A stretch of 64,000 bases of DNA, taken from contig NZ_LR701579.1 of assembly GCF_902498805.1 (NCBI RefSeq), forward strand, positions 1 through 64,000, written 5' to 3'. The notes below the pieces were generated by a model. It saw only the letters and a list, made by a program, of their open reading frames with translations, was not told the origin of the DNA and searched no databases. The DNA is from Imperialibacter sp. EC-SDR9. GTDB lineage: Bacteria > Bacteroidota > Bacteroidia > Cytophagales > Cyclobacteriaceae. Shown in pieces: positions 19,488 through 29,373 of this stretch. Made by a program: the position numbers and the translations under genes. Every line of letters starts with the position of its first letter. Position 1 is the stretch's first letter.

Positions 19488-22400
19488 ATGTCGAAGAGCA
19501 ATAAGTTCGGAACTTTCGGGGGAGTATTCACGCCATCCATTCTTACCATCCTTGGGGTGATCATGTACCTGAGGCTACCAATGATTGTTGGTGAGGTGGG
19601 GTTATTGACTACGCTGGGCATCATTTTGGTTGCTCACATTATTTCCGTAACAACAGGCCTCAGCGTATCGTCCATTGCTACCGACAAAAAGGTGGAAGCT
19701 GGTGGCACTTACTACATGATCAGCCGTAGCCTGGGGCTACCCATAGGAGGAACACTTGGGCTGGCTTTGTTCGTAGGGCTTTCGTTCAGCGTCAGTTTGT
19801 ACCTTATTGGATTTTCGGAAAGCTTTCTCAGCTATTGGGGTTATGAGACCACTGTTAATAATATAAGGATAGCAGGTAGTATTGTGTTGATGGCAGTAAC
19901 TACACTTACTTTCATCAGCACCTCTATGGCCATCAAAACCCAGTATTTTATTATGGCGGCTATTGTGTTATCCCTGGCCTCCATATTTCTGGGCACACAT
20001 GACCTTGGGCCAACGGATGTAACCGAGGGTATCTCTTCTTCCACTGTGTCAGTCATGGTGTTGTTTGGGATATTTTTTCCGGCAGTCACAGGGTTTGAGG
20101 CCGGTGTTTCTATGTCTGGTGATTTGAAAGACCCTAAAAAATCGATTCCAGCCGGGTCTCTATTGGCTATTGTGGTTGGATTTATTGTTTATATAGGGTT
20201 CGCCTGCTACTTGTATTTTACGGTAGACGCAGGTGTGCTGGCTGCTGACTCAAATGTGCTGTTGAATATTTCCTGGGTACCCGAGCTGGTTATCGCAGGT
20301 ATCTGGGGGGCAACGCTTTCTTCTGCACTTGGTAGCATTCTGGGGGCCCCCCGTATTTTGCAAGCTATCTCGACCGATAAAATCGCTCCCCGTTTTTTTG
20401 GGAAGGGTTACGGCAAAGCCAATGAGCCCCGCAACGCACTGTTGCTTACTTTCCTGATCGCTGAGGCCGGTATTCTGATCGGAGAACTCGATGTAATTGC
20501 CCGGGTGGTGTCTATCTTCTTCATCACCACCTACGGATTTCTCAATGTCAGTGCGGCTTTCGAGTCGTGGACTAGTTCCGATTTCCGGCCTGAGTTCAAG
20601 GTGTCTGGCTGGATCAGCCTCCTGGGTGCTCTCGCCTGCATGCTTGTTATGATCCAGCTTGATTTCGTGGCGATGGTGGCCGCTGTGCTCATCCTCGGCT
20701 TGTTGTTTTTATTCCTGAAGCGCCAACAGCTAACATTGAACTCCGGCGACGCCTGGAGCGGGGTGTGGGCGTCGTTGGTCAAAACGGGTCTTACCCGGCT
20801 TAAGAAGGAAAAGATTCATACAAGAAACTGGAGGCCCAATATTATTATGTTTAGTGGCAGACCCGATACACGACGCCACATTGCTGAAATGGGAAAAGCC
20901 ATCGCCGGTAATCTGGGTATTCTGTCGGCCTTTGAATTGATAGAAACCGATGAGAAAAACTTATCAAAAGCGGAATCAATGCTGGCCACCACCGATAGCG
21001 AAAGTGAGTACTTTTCTTATAAGTTTGGCTGCACAGACATTTACTCCGGCATGGACGAAATCACCAGAGTGTATGGCTTCTCCGGTGTAGAGCCCAACAC
21101 TATTTTGATGGGCTGGAGCAGAGCGCCAAAAAACAAAGAGCAGTTTGCAAAAGCATTACGAGGCTTCCGCCGGGGTGGATACAACAATATTTTTATTGAC
21201 TATCACGAAGACAGGAAGTTCGGCCAGCTCAGCACCATTGATATTTGGTGGGGGGGCAAAGGCCCCAATCTGAGTTTTTCACTGGCGTTGGTTAGAAACC
21301 TGGTAGCTTCCAGCCTGTGGAAACTGGCAAGGGTGAGACTGCTGATTATTGACGAGTCAGGTGCTAACCATGAGGGTATTTATAAGGAGGCAAAGGCCAT
21401 TCTCGAAAGCGCCAGGCTTGACGTGACTGTGCGGGTGATCAAAGGCGAAGGAGACAACAAGAAAATTATAGCGAGAGAGTCGGCTGAGACCGATTTGGTA
21501 ATGTTGGGCCTCGATGCCAGAACGTTGGATCAAATAGATGAGTATTATGATGGTGTGAATGAGCTCCTCGATAAGCTTGGCACCACGATGGTTGTGAGTT
21601 CATCGACTTATTTTGAAAGCTTTGAAATAGCGGAGAAGGTAAAGGAGGTGCCATCGCCAGATTCCAGTGGCTTGTTGAAAGCAATTCCAACGGTTCAGCC
21701 GTCCAGGTTTCCCGAAGTCACAGTTAACATCTACAAGATAGATCAAAACGGGCGGAAACTTCAGAAGCTCCTTTTTGCGAAGGGGTTTAGAAGGTCATTT
21801 GAGAATCACAGGGTTATTCTCGGCGAGCTTCAAACACTCTTGAAGACTATTGAGAAGGAGCTGGCTGACATTAAAAAGCTTAAGGAATCGTATAAAAAGG
21901 CAAAGGCACTGGATAAACTCCGCAATGAAACGTCGTACCGGCTTAGTCACCTGTTTAGCGAAAAGGTCTTTCAAGGCCTCGTTCCCGAACAAGTAGCTAT
22001 GCTGAAGGAGGCAACTACTGAGTATATGGAGCGGTTAGAGGAAGATTTCAAACGCTATCCTAAAACGTTGTCTATAAGCTATTCAAAGGAAGCTTTTGCA
22101 GAAGCGCCTGCCTCTACGCCAGGCGCCTCTTTTTACAAAGGGTTTAGGAGGGTCGTTCACGTCGTAGCTGGCTACCCACTTACGCACAACGTGGCATTCA
22201 GAGCGATGGCGGGCTACTTTCAATGGGGAGGTAGGCTTTCATTCCTTTCCGGGTACCTGGCAAAGCACACCGATAGCGTCTTTGGTTTCTATGCCGACTG
22301 CCGTAGTGTGATTAACACGGCCACCACCATATTTGATGAAGAAGAGAGTAAGTGGGCGGCCACGATTCGTGTCGAGATAGAGCAGTTGAACAAACTTTCG

Positions 22401-24512
22401 GAAGCGCAAAACGAGAAAGAAAGGCTGTTTGAGGCCAGGCTTTTGCTGGAGCATGTCCAAAACCTTCAGCTCATGAGCCATTCGTTGGAGTTACTTTTTC
22501 CGATGAAGGAATCCTGGAGGAGGTCTTCCTCCGCCCAATACATCAAAGCTAAAACTGAGGGAATTGAAGCTTTATTAGAGTCTTTCGATTCTGACCTGAA
22601 GACGATGCTCAACAAGGTCATTATGGAGCAGGAAATCGACAGGGTGAAAAACAGGATCGGCATTATGCATCGGTCACTCAATGATGGCTTTGCCCACATG
22701 ATTGAGTCCAGAGTGATTAAAAAGATTGACAAGTACCTCAAACTGCCGATTACGTCTTCAAGGGAAGTGGTGTTTGAACTCGAAACTGACTGGGAATTGG
22801 AGCTAAAAGAAACACTGGATTATACAACGGAACGGTTTCTGGAAACGGCGTCGGAAATGCCAGAGACGTTGGAGGTATTGAAGGTAAGAACCTCAGCTGC
22901 TCGACTGGAGAGCGAGTCGGTGGAGATACCCGTCAGCAAAATGGCGGAGTATTTTCTGAAGACGAAGCTGATCACCACGCTGGAAGAGCAACATGAGCGG
23001 GCGATAGATGGCATCAAGCGAAGCATATATGCTATAAAGGAAGCTGGCAACTTGCTCAGGTTTAAATTAGACAATGCCGAAACTTCCAGCGCCGATCTTT
23101 CAATTGAAGATATTTTAAAAGAGTTTTCGCTGAAGGCTGACCAGGAAAAAAAGGAAATTGATAACGTGGTTCAGCGGTTTGTGTCGGAATCTAAAAAGAG
23201 TTTTGACGATGCATTTGAGCCCTTAAAATCGTATAAGATAGAGGAGGCAGCGTCAGCTTTCGGCTATGGTTTCAAGAGCATAAAGAGCAGGAAGGTAGCT
23301 CAGCTTATTTCCAGGTCGTGGCAGCGGGTAGCTCAGTTGGCATCCAAATCAGTGAGCAAGCTATTGTACAGCAGGAGTGAGGGGCTGCTTTTTGCCAGAA
23401 AGCTTTCCAATAGGCAGGAAATTCATTCACTATCCGGTCGCCTGCTGGACCTGAAGGAGAAGGTGAGCCCGCAGGAGAGGGTGATAAGGGAGTTGCCGGG
23501 CTACTATGTGAGCCTTTTCAACGGCAGGTCAAGTATTGGCAGAGATTTTTGGGTGCCACGCCCCCGGGAGGAGGCTATTTTTAAGAAAGCTGTTTCAAGG
23601 CACAAAACGGGCTATCTGGGGGGAATTCTTATCATTGGCGAAAGAAACGAAGGCAAGACTGCATTTACAAAATATGCGGTGAGCAGCTCAGGCAATGAGA
23701 AGAACTTTTATGCTGTTTTTCCACCCTTGCAGGGCACCCTGGATATATCTGAATTTGAAAAATCGCTTCGCAAGGCAACGCTGATGCACGGCAGCACGAA
23801 GGAAATTTTGACGCAGCTTCCTCCGGGAAGCATTGTTTCCATCAATGACCTCGAGCTTTTTTGGGAGCGGCAGGTCAATGGAATGAGGATAGTGGAAGCA
23901 ATTGGCGACCTGATTGATGAGTTCAGCTCAAGGTGTCTTTTCGTTGTTAATGTGAACCCGCATGCCTTTAAGTTAATCGACCAGATAACAGGGTTTTCTC
24001 AAAAATTTATTGAGATCATTAATATGGATGCATTTGACGCCGAGATGATTAAAGACGTGATAATGAAGCGCCACAAATCAAGTGGGCTTAGCTTGTCGGT
24101 AGGGGAAAATGTGAAGGATATAAGTGAAATTGAGTTGGCCAGGCTTTTTAATAAATATTTTGACTACAGTGGTGGCAATCCCGGTACCGCACTCAACGGC
24201 TGGCTGACAAATATCTCCAACGTTTCTCATGATCAAATTGAAATCGCTGTTCCGCCGAAGCTTTCGCTTGCTTTCCTAAAAGAGCTTGATGAAGAATGGG
24301 TGATGATACTAAACCAGTTTGTCCTTCACAAGCGGCTCGATGCCAATAAAATCGGTCGGATAACTGGCTGGGATAGTGTGTACATCAGGGAAATGCTCCT
24401 TGCTTTGATTCGCTCGGGTGTAGTTGTGGAAAAGGCGACAGGTATTTATATGATTGATCCCTATCTGCTACCTTTTATCATACGCCATTTTAAAGAAAGA
24501 GACTTGCTATGA
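19488..24512 (+). CDS. SLC12-like cation-chloride/amino-acid permease fused to a P-loop ATPase
   Basis: The 1674-residue protein has several regions. Residues 10-430 are an APC-superfamily transporter close to eukaryotic cation-chloride cotransporters (GTFGGVFTPSILTILGVIMY; EAGGTYYMISRSLG; FFPAVTGFEAGVSMSGDLKD). Residues 445-735 are a soluble domain like the SLC12 C-terminus (NWRPNIIMFSGRPDTRRH). Residues 770-1350 are long and mostly alpha-helical. Residues 1360-1600 hold an ATPase with Walker A GERNEGKT at 1384-1391 and a Walker-B-like IVSINDLELF near 1450. The last 75 residues look like a winged helix. The transporter end probably moves ions, and the ATPase may gate or scaffold it. It overlaps the next gene by ATGA. 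Confidence 0.85.
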   Translation: MSKSNKFGTFGGVFTPSILTILGVIMYLRLPMIVGEVGLLTTLGIILVAHIISVTTGLSVSSIATDKKVEAGGTYYMISRSLGLPIGGTLGLALFVGLSFSVSLYLIGFSESFLSYWGYETTVNNIRIAGSIVLMAVTTLTFISTSMAIKTQYFIMAAIVLSLASIFLGTHDLGPTDVTEGISSSTVSVMVLFGIFFPAVTGFEAGVSMSGDLKDPKKSIPAGSLLAIVVGFIVYIGFACYLYFTVDAGVLAADSNVLLNISWVPELVIAGIWGATLSSALGSILGAPRILQAISTDKIAPRFFGKGYGKANEPRNALLLTFLIAEAGILIGELDVIARVVSIFFITTYGFLNVSAAFESWTSSDFRPEFKVSGWISLLGALACMLVMIQLDFVAMVAAVLILGLLFLFLKRQQLTLNSGDAWSGVWASLVKTGLTRLKKEKIHTRNWRPNIIMFSGRPDTRRHIAEMGKAIAGNLGILSAFELIETDEKNLSKAESMLATTDSESEYFSYKFGCTDIYSGMDEITRVYGFSGVEPNTILMGWSRAPKNKEQFAKALRGFRRGGYNNIFIDYHEDRKFGQLSTIDIWWGGKGPNLSFSLALVRNLVASSLWKLARVRLLIIDESGANHEGIYKEAKAILESARLDVTVRVIKGEGDNKKIIARESAETDLVMLGLDARTLDQIDEYYDGVNELLDKLGTTMVVSSSTYFESFEIAEKVKEVPSPDSSGLLKAIPTVQPSRFPEVTVNIYKIDQNGRKLQKLLFAKGFRRSFENHRVILGELQTLLKTIEKELADIKKLKESYKKAKALDKLRNETSYRLSHLFSEKVFQGLVPEQVAMLKEATTEYMERLEEDFKRYPKTLSISYSKEAFAEAPASTPGASFYKGFRRVVHVVAGYPLTHNVAFRAMAGYFQWGGRLSFLSGYLAKHTDSVFGFYADCRSVINTATTIFDEEESKWAATIRVEIEQLNKLSEAQNEKERLFEARLLLEHVQNLQLMSHSLELLFPMKESWRRSSSAQYIKAKTEGIEALLESFDSDLKTMLNKVIMEQEIDRVKNRIGIMHRSLNDGFAHMIESRVIKKIDKYLKLPITSSREVVFELETDWELELKETLDYTTERFLETASEMPETLEVLKVRTSAARLESESVEIPVSKMAEYFLKTKLITTLEEQHERAIDGIKRSIYAIKEAGNLLRFKLDNAETSSADLSIEDILKEFSLKADQEKKEIDNVVQRFVSESKKSFDDAFEPLKSYKIEEAASAFGYGFKSIKSRKVAQLISRSWQRVAQLASKSVSKLLYSRSEGLLFARKLSNRQEIHSLSGRLLDLKEKVSPQERVIRELPGYYVSLFNGRSSIGRDFWVPRPREEAIFKKAVSRHKTGYLGGILIIGERNEGKTAFTKYAVSSSGNEKNFYAVFPPLQGTLDISEFEKSLRKATLMHGSTKEILTQLPPGSIVSINDLELFWERQVNGMRIVEAIGDLIDEFSSRCLFVVNVNPHAFKLIDQITGFSQKFIEIINMDAFDAEMIKDVIMKRHKSSGLSLSVGENVKDISEIELARLFNKYFDYSGGNPGTALNGWLTNISNVSHDQIEIAVPPKLSLAFLKELDEEWVMILNQFVLHKRLDANKIGRITGWDSVYIREMLLALIRSGVVVEKATGIYMIDPYLLPFIIRHFKERDLL

Positions 24513-24880
24513 AACCCACAAATCTAACCGGCAAGTTGAATGCTGTGGTCGATGAAATAAGAAAAAGGCTATCGCTAACGACGAGACCAACAGAAGAGCA
24601 TCCTTTAAAGGGAATTCATGAGTACAGGATAGAAATCCGGCTAAAAGTTAAAGGTGGGGAGCGCCTGACAAAACGGTTTGCAAAGCAAGCAGTGCTTAAC
24701 GACATGTGGACAATACCAACAAAGGGCATCGTCTTTGCAATACGTGAGCCTGTAGATGGCCTGGTTGAAATGGATATCTCCTACTATGCCATCGCAGCCA
24801 ACACTGACCACCTCTTAAGTAAACTGCGGGCTATAGAAAACGTTAAAGACGCTGATGTAGCGCAAACACAGGCTACCTAA
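24509..24880 (+). CDS. Small cytoplasmic partner of the SLC12-ATPase fusion
   Basis: I do not recognise this 123-residue family. It has no signal peptide or membrane helix. Predicted order is helix, strand (YRIEIRLKVKG), helix, strand, strand (VEMDISYYAIA), helix, which would suit a ferredoxin-like alpha/beta fold. The ATG overlaps the stop of the giant transporter gene (ATGA at 24509-24512), so translation is coupled and a physical or regulatory link is likely. It converges with the CBS gene, sharing stop bases 24877-24880. Confidence 0.6.
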   Translation: MKPTNLTGKLNAVVDEIRKRLSLTTRPTEEHPLKGIHEYRIEIRLKVKGGERLTKRFAKQAVLNDMWTIPTKGIVFAIREPVDGLVEMDISYYAIAANTDHLLSKLRAIENVKDADVAQTQAT

Positions 24881-25329
24881 CCCTTTATTTTCAACACGGC
24901 TTTCATTACGTCTTTCTGACTGATTTGGCCCACCAGCTTCCCTTCAAGTACCACTGGAAATCTACGGAGCCGACGTTCGAGAAACAGCTTGGCTACGTCA
25001 AAAATGGTCACCGAAGGGGCAATACTTACCACTTCTGTAGCCATGTGATCGGCCACCTTTCCTGACAGCACAGGCATGTCGTGGTACTTTCCCCTGACCA
25101 CCTCTTTCAGGCAGTCTCCTTCAGAAATCACACCCACTAGCTCATTTTCGGCATTGACAACCGGCCCACCGGATATTTTCCTGGCAAGGAGGATGTGAAC
25201 GACCTCATAAATGGACTGGTCTGGATGGAAAGTCACGAGCCGGGTTGCCATGTAGTCGGCCACCAGCACGGGGTGCATTTCTCTTCGCTTTGGCTTTTCC
25301 TCTATTTCACCTCTGAAGCTCTTTACCAT
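24877..25329 (-). CDS. Tandem CBS-domain protein
   Basis: The 150-residue protein consists almost wholly of two CBS motifs (about 25-85 and 90-148), with typical GGPVVNAENELVGVISEGD and RRFPVVLEGKLVGQISQKD segments. Paired CBS domains bind adenosine nucleotides and sense energy or ionic strength. The placement tail-to-tail with the SLC12-ATPase operon and near two MscS channels fits a regulatory role in ion transport, though many stand-alone CBS proteins are unassigned. Confidence 0.88.
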   Translation of the reverse strand: MVKSFRGEIEEKPKRREMHPVLVADYMATRLVTFHPDQSIYEVVHILLARKISGGPVVNAENELVGVISEGDCLKEVVRGKYHDMPVLSGKVADHMATEVVSIAPSVTIFDVAKLFLERRLRRFPVVLEGKLVGQISQKDVMKAVLKIKG

Positions 25330-25427
25330 AGCTGTGCTTTTTGATGTAACAGAAGTTAATCATTTTCAGGCAGATAAGCAACTAATGAAGTACCGAAGCA
25401 GGCATTGAACAGCCTGAAGAGGTGTTG

Positions 25428-27707
25428 TTACAAAAAGTGGACTTTAAATACTGAGCCCTTATTTTCTTCGCTTTCTACCTCTATTCTTCCGCCCATTGCC
25501 TCGATCTGGTTGCGGGTAATGAAGAGACCAATTCCCTTGGCATCCTTGTTGGGGTGGAAGGTTTTGTACATACCAAAAAGCTTGTCTTTGTGGAGATGTA
25601 GATTGATGCCAAGGCCGTTGTCGGCTACCTCCAGAACAGTATAATTTTTTTCACGGTAGGCCGTTAGATGCACTTCCGGCCTACGGTCCGGATGGCTGTA
25701 TTTAATAGCATTGGACAGCAAATTTAAAAGAATGCTCTCCATATACGCTGCATTGTAATTTATTACAATGTCCCTGGGGATGTTAATTACTATGTGGGCA
25801 TTTTTTGAGGAAATGTTTGCTGTCAATACCTCTCTTGTTTTCTCCGCATAGCTGTGCAAGTTGATATTTTGCCGTTGCAGGTCGATGGAGGTTTGAACCA
25901 TCACCACTTCGTTGAGGTGGTGGATGGTTTCGCTTAGTTTCTCTGATATCGTTCTGATGTGGGCAAGCATTTCCTTCCGTTCGTCGTCATCCTCAGCGAC
26001 ATCGTACATCTTGAACATCATTTCAAAGTTGCCCGAATGTGACCTGAGATTGTGCGATACGATGTGCGCAAAGTTGAGCAGCCTTCTGTTTTGTTCACCA
26101 ATAATGTCAATTGTGCTTTTTAATGCTTCTTCTTTCTCTTTGGCCTGGGAAATGTCGGAGTGTGTGCCGATGATTCTTAAAGGCTTGCCACCCTCGTCTC
26201 TTCTGGTCACTTTTCCCCTGTCAAGCACCCACTTGTACTCTCCGTTTTTGCACAGCACCCGGTACTCTGTGGAGTAGGTTTCAGCCTTCCCCTGCAGGTG
26301 CTCGTCCAGGTTCTTTTGATACGTTGGAACATCATCGGCGTGGATCAGCTTGGCCCAGCCTTCCGGAGCGTTTCTCACCTCGTGGCTAGCGTATCCCAGC
26401 ATTTTCTTAGATTTTGGCGAAATGAAAATGGAACCCTTTGCCAAGTCCCAATCCCAGGCTCCATCGCCTGCTCCCTCAAGGGCAAACTGCCACCTCTCCT
26501 CACTTTCAGCCAATGCCAGCCTGGCTTTCGTCATCTGACTGATGTCGGTGGCAACACACAAAAACCCAACTATTTTGCTGTGTTCGTCGGTAATGGCCGT
26601 TACAACAAGTTGCACCGGAAAAGTGGCGCCGTCCTTTCTTGAGTAGGTCCATTCCCGGGTGTCGTGTTTTCCCTTTCTGGCCATTTCTACAAGCGCATCG
26701 AAGCCTTCCACCTCTTTTCCTAGTCGGGCTGTTAATTGCTTCTCACGCAATTTAATTTCTTCCCTCACATGGAAGATGGTCAGATTTTCTTTGCCCACCA
26801 CCTCGTCGGCTTTATACCCAAGCAGGTTCTCAGAGCCCTTGCTGAAATGTGATATGAGGCCGTCAACACGTGTGCTGATGATTGATATTTGACTACCTGC
26901 ATTTAAAATGCCCTGAAGATCCTTATTTGTCTTGAGCAGCTCTTGTTCGATTTTCTTTCGGTCGGTTACGTCGGCCATGTACCCGTGCCAAATCACGCTA
27001 TCGTCGTGTTGCTTCTCGGGCGTGGCACGTCCACTGATCCACCTTTCACCTTTTGAGGGTAGTACAACCCTGAAATCCATTTTCCAGGGGTTTAGGCTTG
27101 TGTACGAATTGAGCATCGACTGAATGAACTCGTCGAGGTCCTCAGCGTGTATTCTGTCAAGCACGCTGGCCGCATCAGCTCTTACTTCCTCAGGAGTATG
27201 TTCAAAGATATCCCAAAGTCCATCACTGGCGTATGGAAATCGGGAGAGGCCGTTGTCCAGGTATTGGTATTGATAAACGACTCCGTGGACATGTTCTGTG
27301 AGCTTCCTGAGCAACGGATGGCTTGCACTACTCAGGCCAGGCCTGTTGATTGCTACATAGCCGATCATTTTTTCAGCTTCTCCTGAGTCGTTCCAGGCCA
27401 CTGTCTCCATTTGAATTTCGAAAGTAATGAGTTCCCCCAGTGCCGTGATGCCCTGAAGCACTGTAGATATTATATCGCCCTGCTTTTTTCGACTGGCTTC
27501 TGCCCGCAGTTCAATAAAAGACTGAAAGTCAGTAACCGAAAGTATCGTTTTCCAAAACTCCCCTTCTTCCCTGCTGAAAGGGTGTTGCAAGGAGAATGCT
27601 TCGGCAAGACTTTTACTTATATTTTCCTGGCGACTGCGAATATCCCACTCCCAAAATCCCGCAAACGGGCCTGCATTCGTTACAATTCGGTTAGTCTTAG
27701 AAGGCAT
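25428..27707 (-). CDS. Multi-PAS sensor histidine kinase
   Basis: The 759-residue soluble protein has several PAS domains, with PAC-type motifs near SERWISGRATPEKQHDD, DGATFPVQLVVTAITDEH and NGEYKWVLDRGKVTRRDEGG. The DHp helix carries the phospho-accepting histidine in HIVSHNLRSHSGN near residue 550. An HATPase domain follows with N-box NLLSNAIKYS, G1 DNGLGIN and G2 GIGLFITRNQ. No membrane segment is seen, so it senses an internal cue. No response regulator lies adjacent, making it an orphan kinase. Confidence 0.9.
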   Translation of the reverse strand: MPSKTNRIVTNAGPFAGFWEWDIRSRQENISKSLAEAFSLQHPFSREEGEFWKTILSVTDFQSFIELRAEASRKKQGDIISTVLQGITALGELITFEIQMETVAWNDSGEAEKMIGYVAINRPGLSSASHPLLRKLTEHVHGVVYQYQYLDNGLSRFPYASDGLWDIFEHTPEEVRADAASVLDRIHAEDLDEFIQSMLNSYTSLNPWKMDFRVVLPSKGERWISGRATPEKQHDDSVIWHGYMADVTDRKKIEQELLKTNKDLQGILNAGSQISIISTRVDGLISHFSKGSENLLGYKADEVVGKENLTIFHVREEIKLREKQLTARLGKEVEGFDALVEMARKGKHDTREWTYSRKDGATFPVQLVVTAITDEHSKIVGFLCVATDISQMTKARLALAESEERWQFALEGAGDGAWDWDLAKGSIFISPKSKKMLGYASHEVRNAPEGWAKLIHADDVPTYQKNLDEHLQGKAETYSTEYRVLCKNGEYKWVLDRGKVTRRDEGGKPLRIIGTHSDISQAKEKEEALKSTIDIIGEQNRRLLNFAHIVSHNLRSHSGNFEMMFKMYDVAEDDDERKEMLAHIRTISEKLSETIHHLNEVVMVQTSIDLQRQNINLHSYAEKTREVLTANISSKNAHIVINIPRDIVINYNAAYMESILLNLLSNAIKYSHPDRRPEVHLTAYREKNYTVLEVADNGLGINLHLHKDKLFGMYKTFHPNKDAKGIGLFITRNQIEAMGGRIEVESEENKGSVFKVHFL

Positions 27708-27856
27708 CTGGTATCCTCTTGTCGTTGACGCATAAATGTTAATAAAGCCAGTTTGTAAGAGCCTTTACAAATGACGGCTGAATAGCTGGGTGAGATGTGA
27801 AAATGAAAGAAATACAAATTCACTATATTTCTTACTCACTAACATAAACTAATTTT

Positions 27857-28261
27857 ATGGACATTTCTGCATTGAACTGGTTAGCAATTGTGGCAGCCAC
27901 AGTCGTAACCTTTGTTGTTGGCTTTGTTTGGTACAATCCAAAAGTTTTTGGTACAGCCTGGATGAAGGAGTCGGGCATGACCGAAGAGAAAGCGAAAAGC
28001 GGTAATATGGGTAAAGTGTTTGGTTCAGCTTTTGTCATGAGCTTTATCCTCATATTCAATATGGCCATGATGTTCGGAACCGAAATCGGAGCCACCGATG
28101 GCGCCTTGTACGGTTTTTTGACAGGCTTTGGGTTTGTTGCTATGGGCATTGGCGTTAATGCGATGTACGAGCAGAAATCCTTTAAGTATATCATTATCAA
28201 TGGAGGTTATTGGATGGTGTCTCTGGCTATTTCGGGCTACATTCTTGGTGCCTGGCATTGA
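27857..28261 (+). CDS. DUF1761 membrane protein
   Basis: The 134-residue protein has four predicted membrane helices. The N-terminal FVVGFVWYNPKVFGTAWMKE pattern and the C-terminal WMVSLAISGYILGAWH are characteristic of DUF1761. The function is unknown. A paralogue lies at 35040-35450. It is flanked by two PAS-domain genes on the other strand. Confidence 0.85.
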   Translation: MDISALNWLAIVAATVVTFVVGFVWYNPKVFGTAWMKESGMTEEKAKSGNMGKVFGSAFVMSFILIFNMAMMFGTEIGATDGALYGFLTGFGFVAMGIGVNAMYEQKSFKYIIINGGYWMVSLAISGYILGAWH

Positions 28262-28270
28262 GGCCAACCC

Positions 28271-29272
28271 TCAGTCTTCTTTTTTATAGAGATCGCCTGT
28301 TTTCTTCACGACGTCATGAATAATTTCGTCGAGTTGCTTACTTACCGTGTCGACCTTTCTCACTATGTCTAAATTTTGCGGGTCATTCATGTTGGTCCAA
28401 TCGAAAATATTCATCAAGCCCATAATAGTGGCCACCGGGCCTCTTATTTTATGCGAATGCAACCAGGCGATCTCTGTCAATTGTTCGTTTTGAATTTCGA
28501 GGCGCTTTTGAGTTTCTATCGACTCTGTGATATTCCAAAACACTCCCTGAAGGCCTTCAATGCTCCCATCCCTTCCTTTGATCGGGATTTTGATTGTTTC
28601 AATGTAGATGTGCTCTCCTGTTTTCAGGTCAATATTAGGTTCAACAGAATGCAGGGCGATGCCGCTGGAGATCACTTCCTTATCATCTTTTTCATATTTG
28701 TCAGCAAGCTCCTTTGGGTACAGGTCGTGGTTTGTTTTTCCCAGTAGCTCCGACTCTTCCATCTTTACATTTTGAACCAGGGTCTTATTTACATAGGTTA
28801 TTTTTCCTTCCTTGTTTTTTCTCCATACGCTGATGGGTAGATTATTAACCAGAGAATGATACAGGTCGTCGCTTTCATCTGAACTTTGCCTGTTTGTATC
28901 GCTAGCTGTCTGCTTTTTTTGGATCGGGTCATTGATTGGCACCTGGTAGGTAATATACCGGATGATCTCACCAGTTGCTGTGAGGTCGGGTACTATGGTG
29001 GTGTCCAGCCAATAGTGCGTGCTGTCTTTCGATAAATTGCATATTTCCCCTTTCCAAACCTTGCCTTTGCTGACGGTGTTCCACAAGTCTTTGTAGAAAT
29101 CTTCACCATGAGTTGCTGACTTCAGAATATTGTAAGACCTCCCGATTAATTCGTTTCTCTCATAACCTGACACACGACAGAAGAAGTCATTAACTGACGA
29201 GATAATACTTTCCGGGTCGGATACCGAAACGGCACAGAATTTATCAAGAGATCTTTGGTAATATTCGTCCAT
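28271..29272 (-). CDS. PAS-domain protein with DHp-like helix but no ATPase domain
   Basis: The 333-residue protein has two PAS domains (about 10-120 and 130-255). The first contains IISSVNDFFCRVSGYERNEL and the second ITYVNKTLVQNVKM. A helical segment follows with a histidine-kinase-like phospho-acceptor motif, IAWLHSHKIRGPVATIMGLM, near residue 277. The protein ends about 45 residues later with no N- or G-boxes. It could be a phospho-relay or dimerisation partner of the nearby multi-PAS kinase, or simply a degenerate kinase. Family calls are firm and the role is inference. Confidence 0.75.
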   Translation of the reverse strand: MDEYYQRSLDKFCAVSVSDPESIISSVNDFFCRVSGYERNELIGRSYNILKSATHGEDFYKDLWNTVSKGKVWKGEICNLSKDSTHYWLDTTIVPDLTATGEIIRYITYQVPINDPIQKKQTASDTNRQSSDESDDLYHSLVNNLPISVWRKNKEGKITYVNKTLVQNVKMEESELLGKTNHDLYPKELADKYEKDDKEVISSGIALHSVEPNIDLKTGEHIYIETIKIPIKGRDGSIEGLQGVFWNITESIETQKRLEIQNEQLTEIAWLHSHKIRGPVATIMGLMNIFDWTNMNDPQNLDIVRKVDTVSKQLDEIIHDVVKKTGDLYKKED

Positions 29273-29373
29273 CTATTCCAGAAAAGAGAGTCGTTGATCA
29301 AAGCTCACTGAATATAGGGTAAATATGACTCAATCTGAAATACCTTTGAGTCCACGCTGATATTTGTTGTCAT

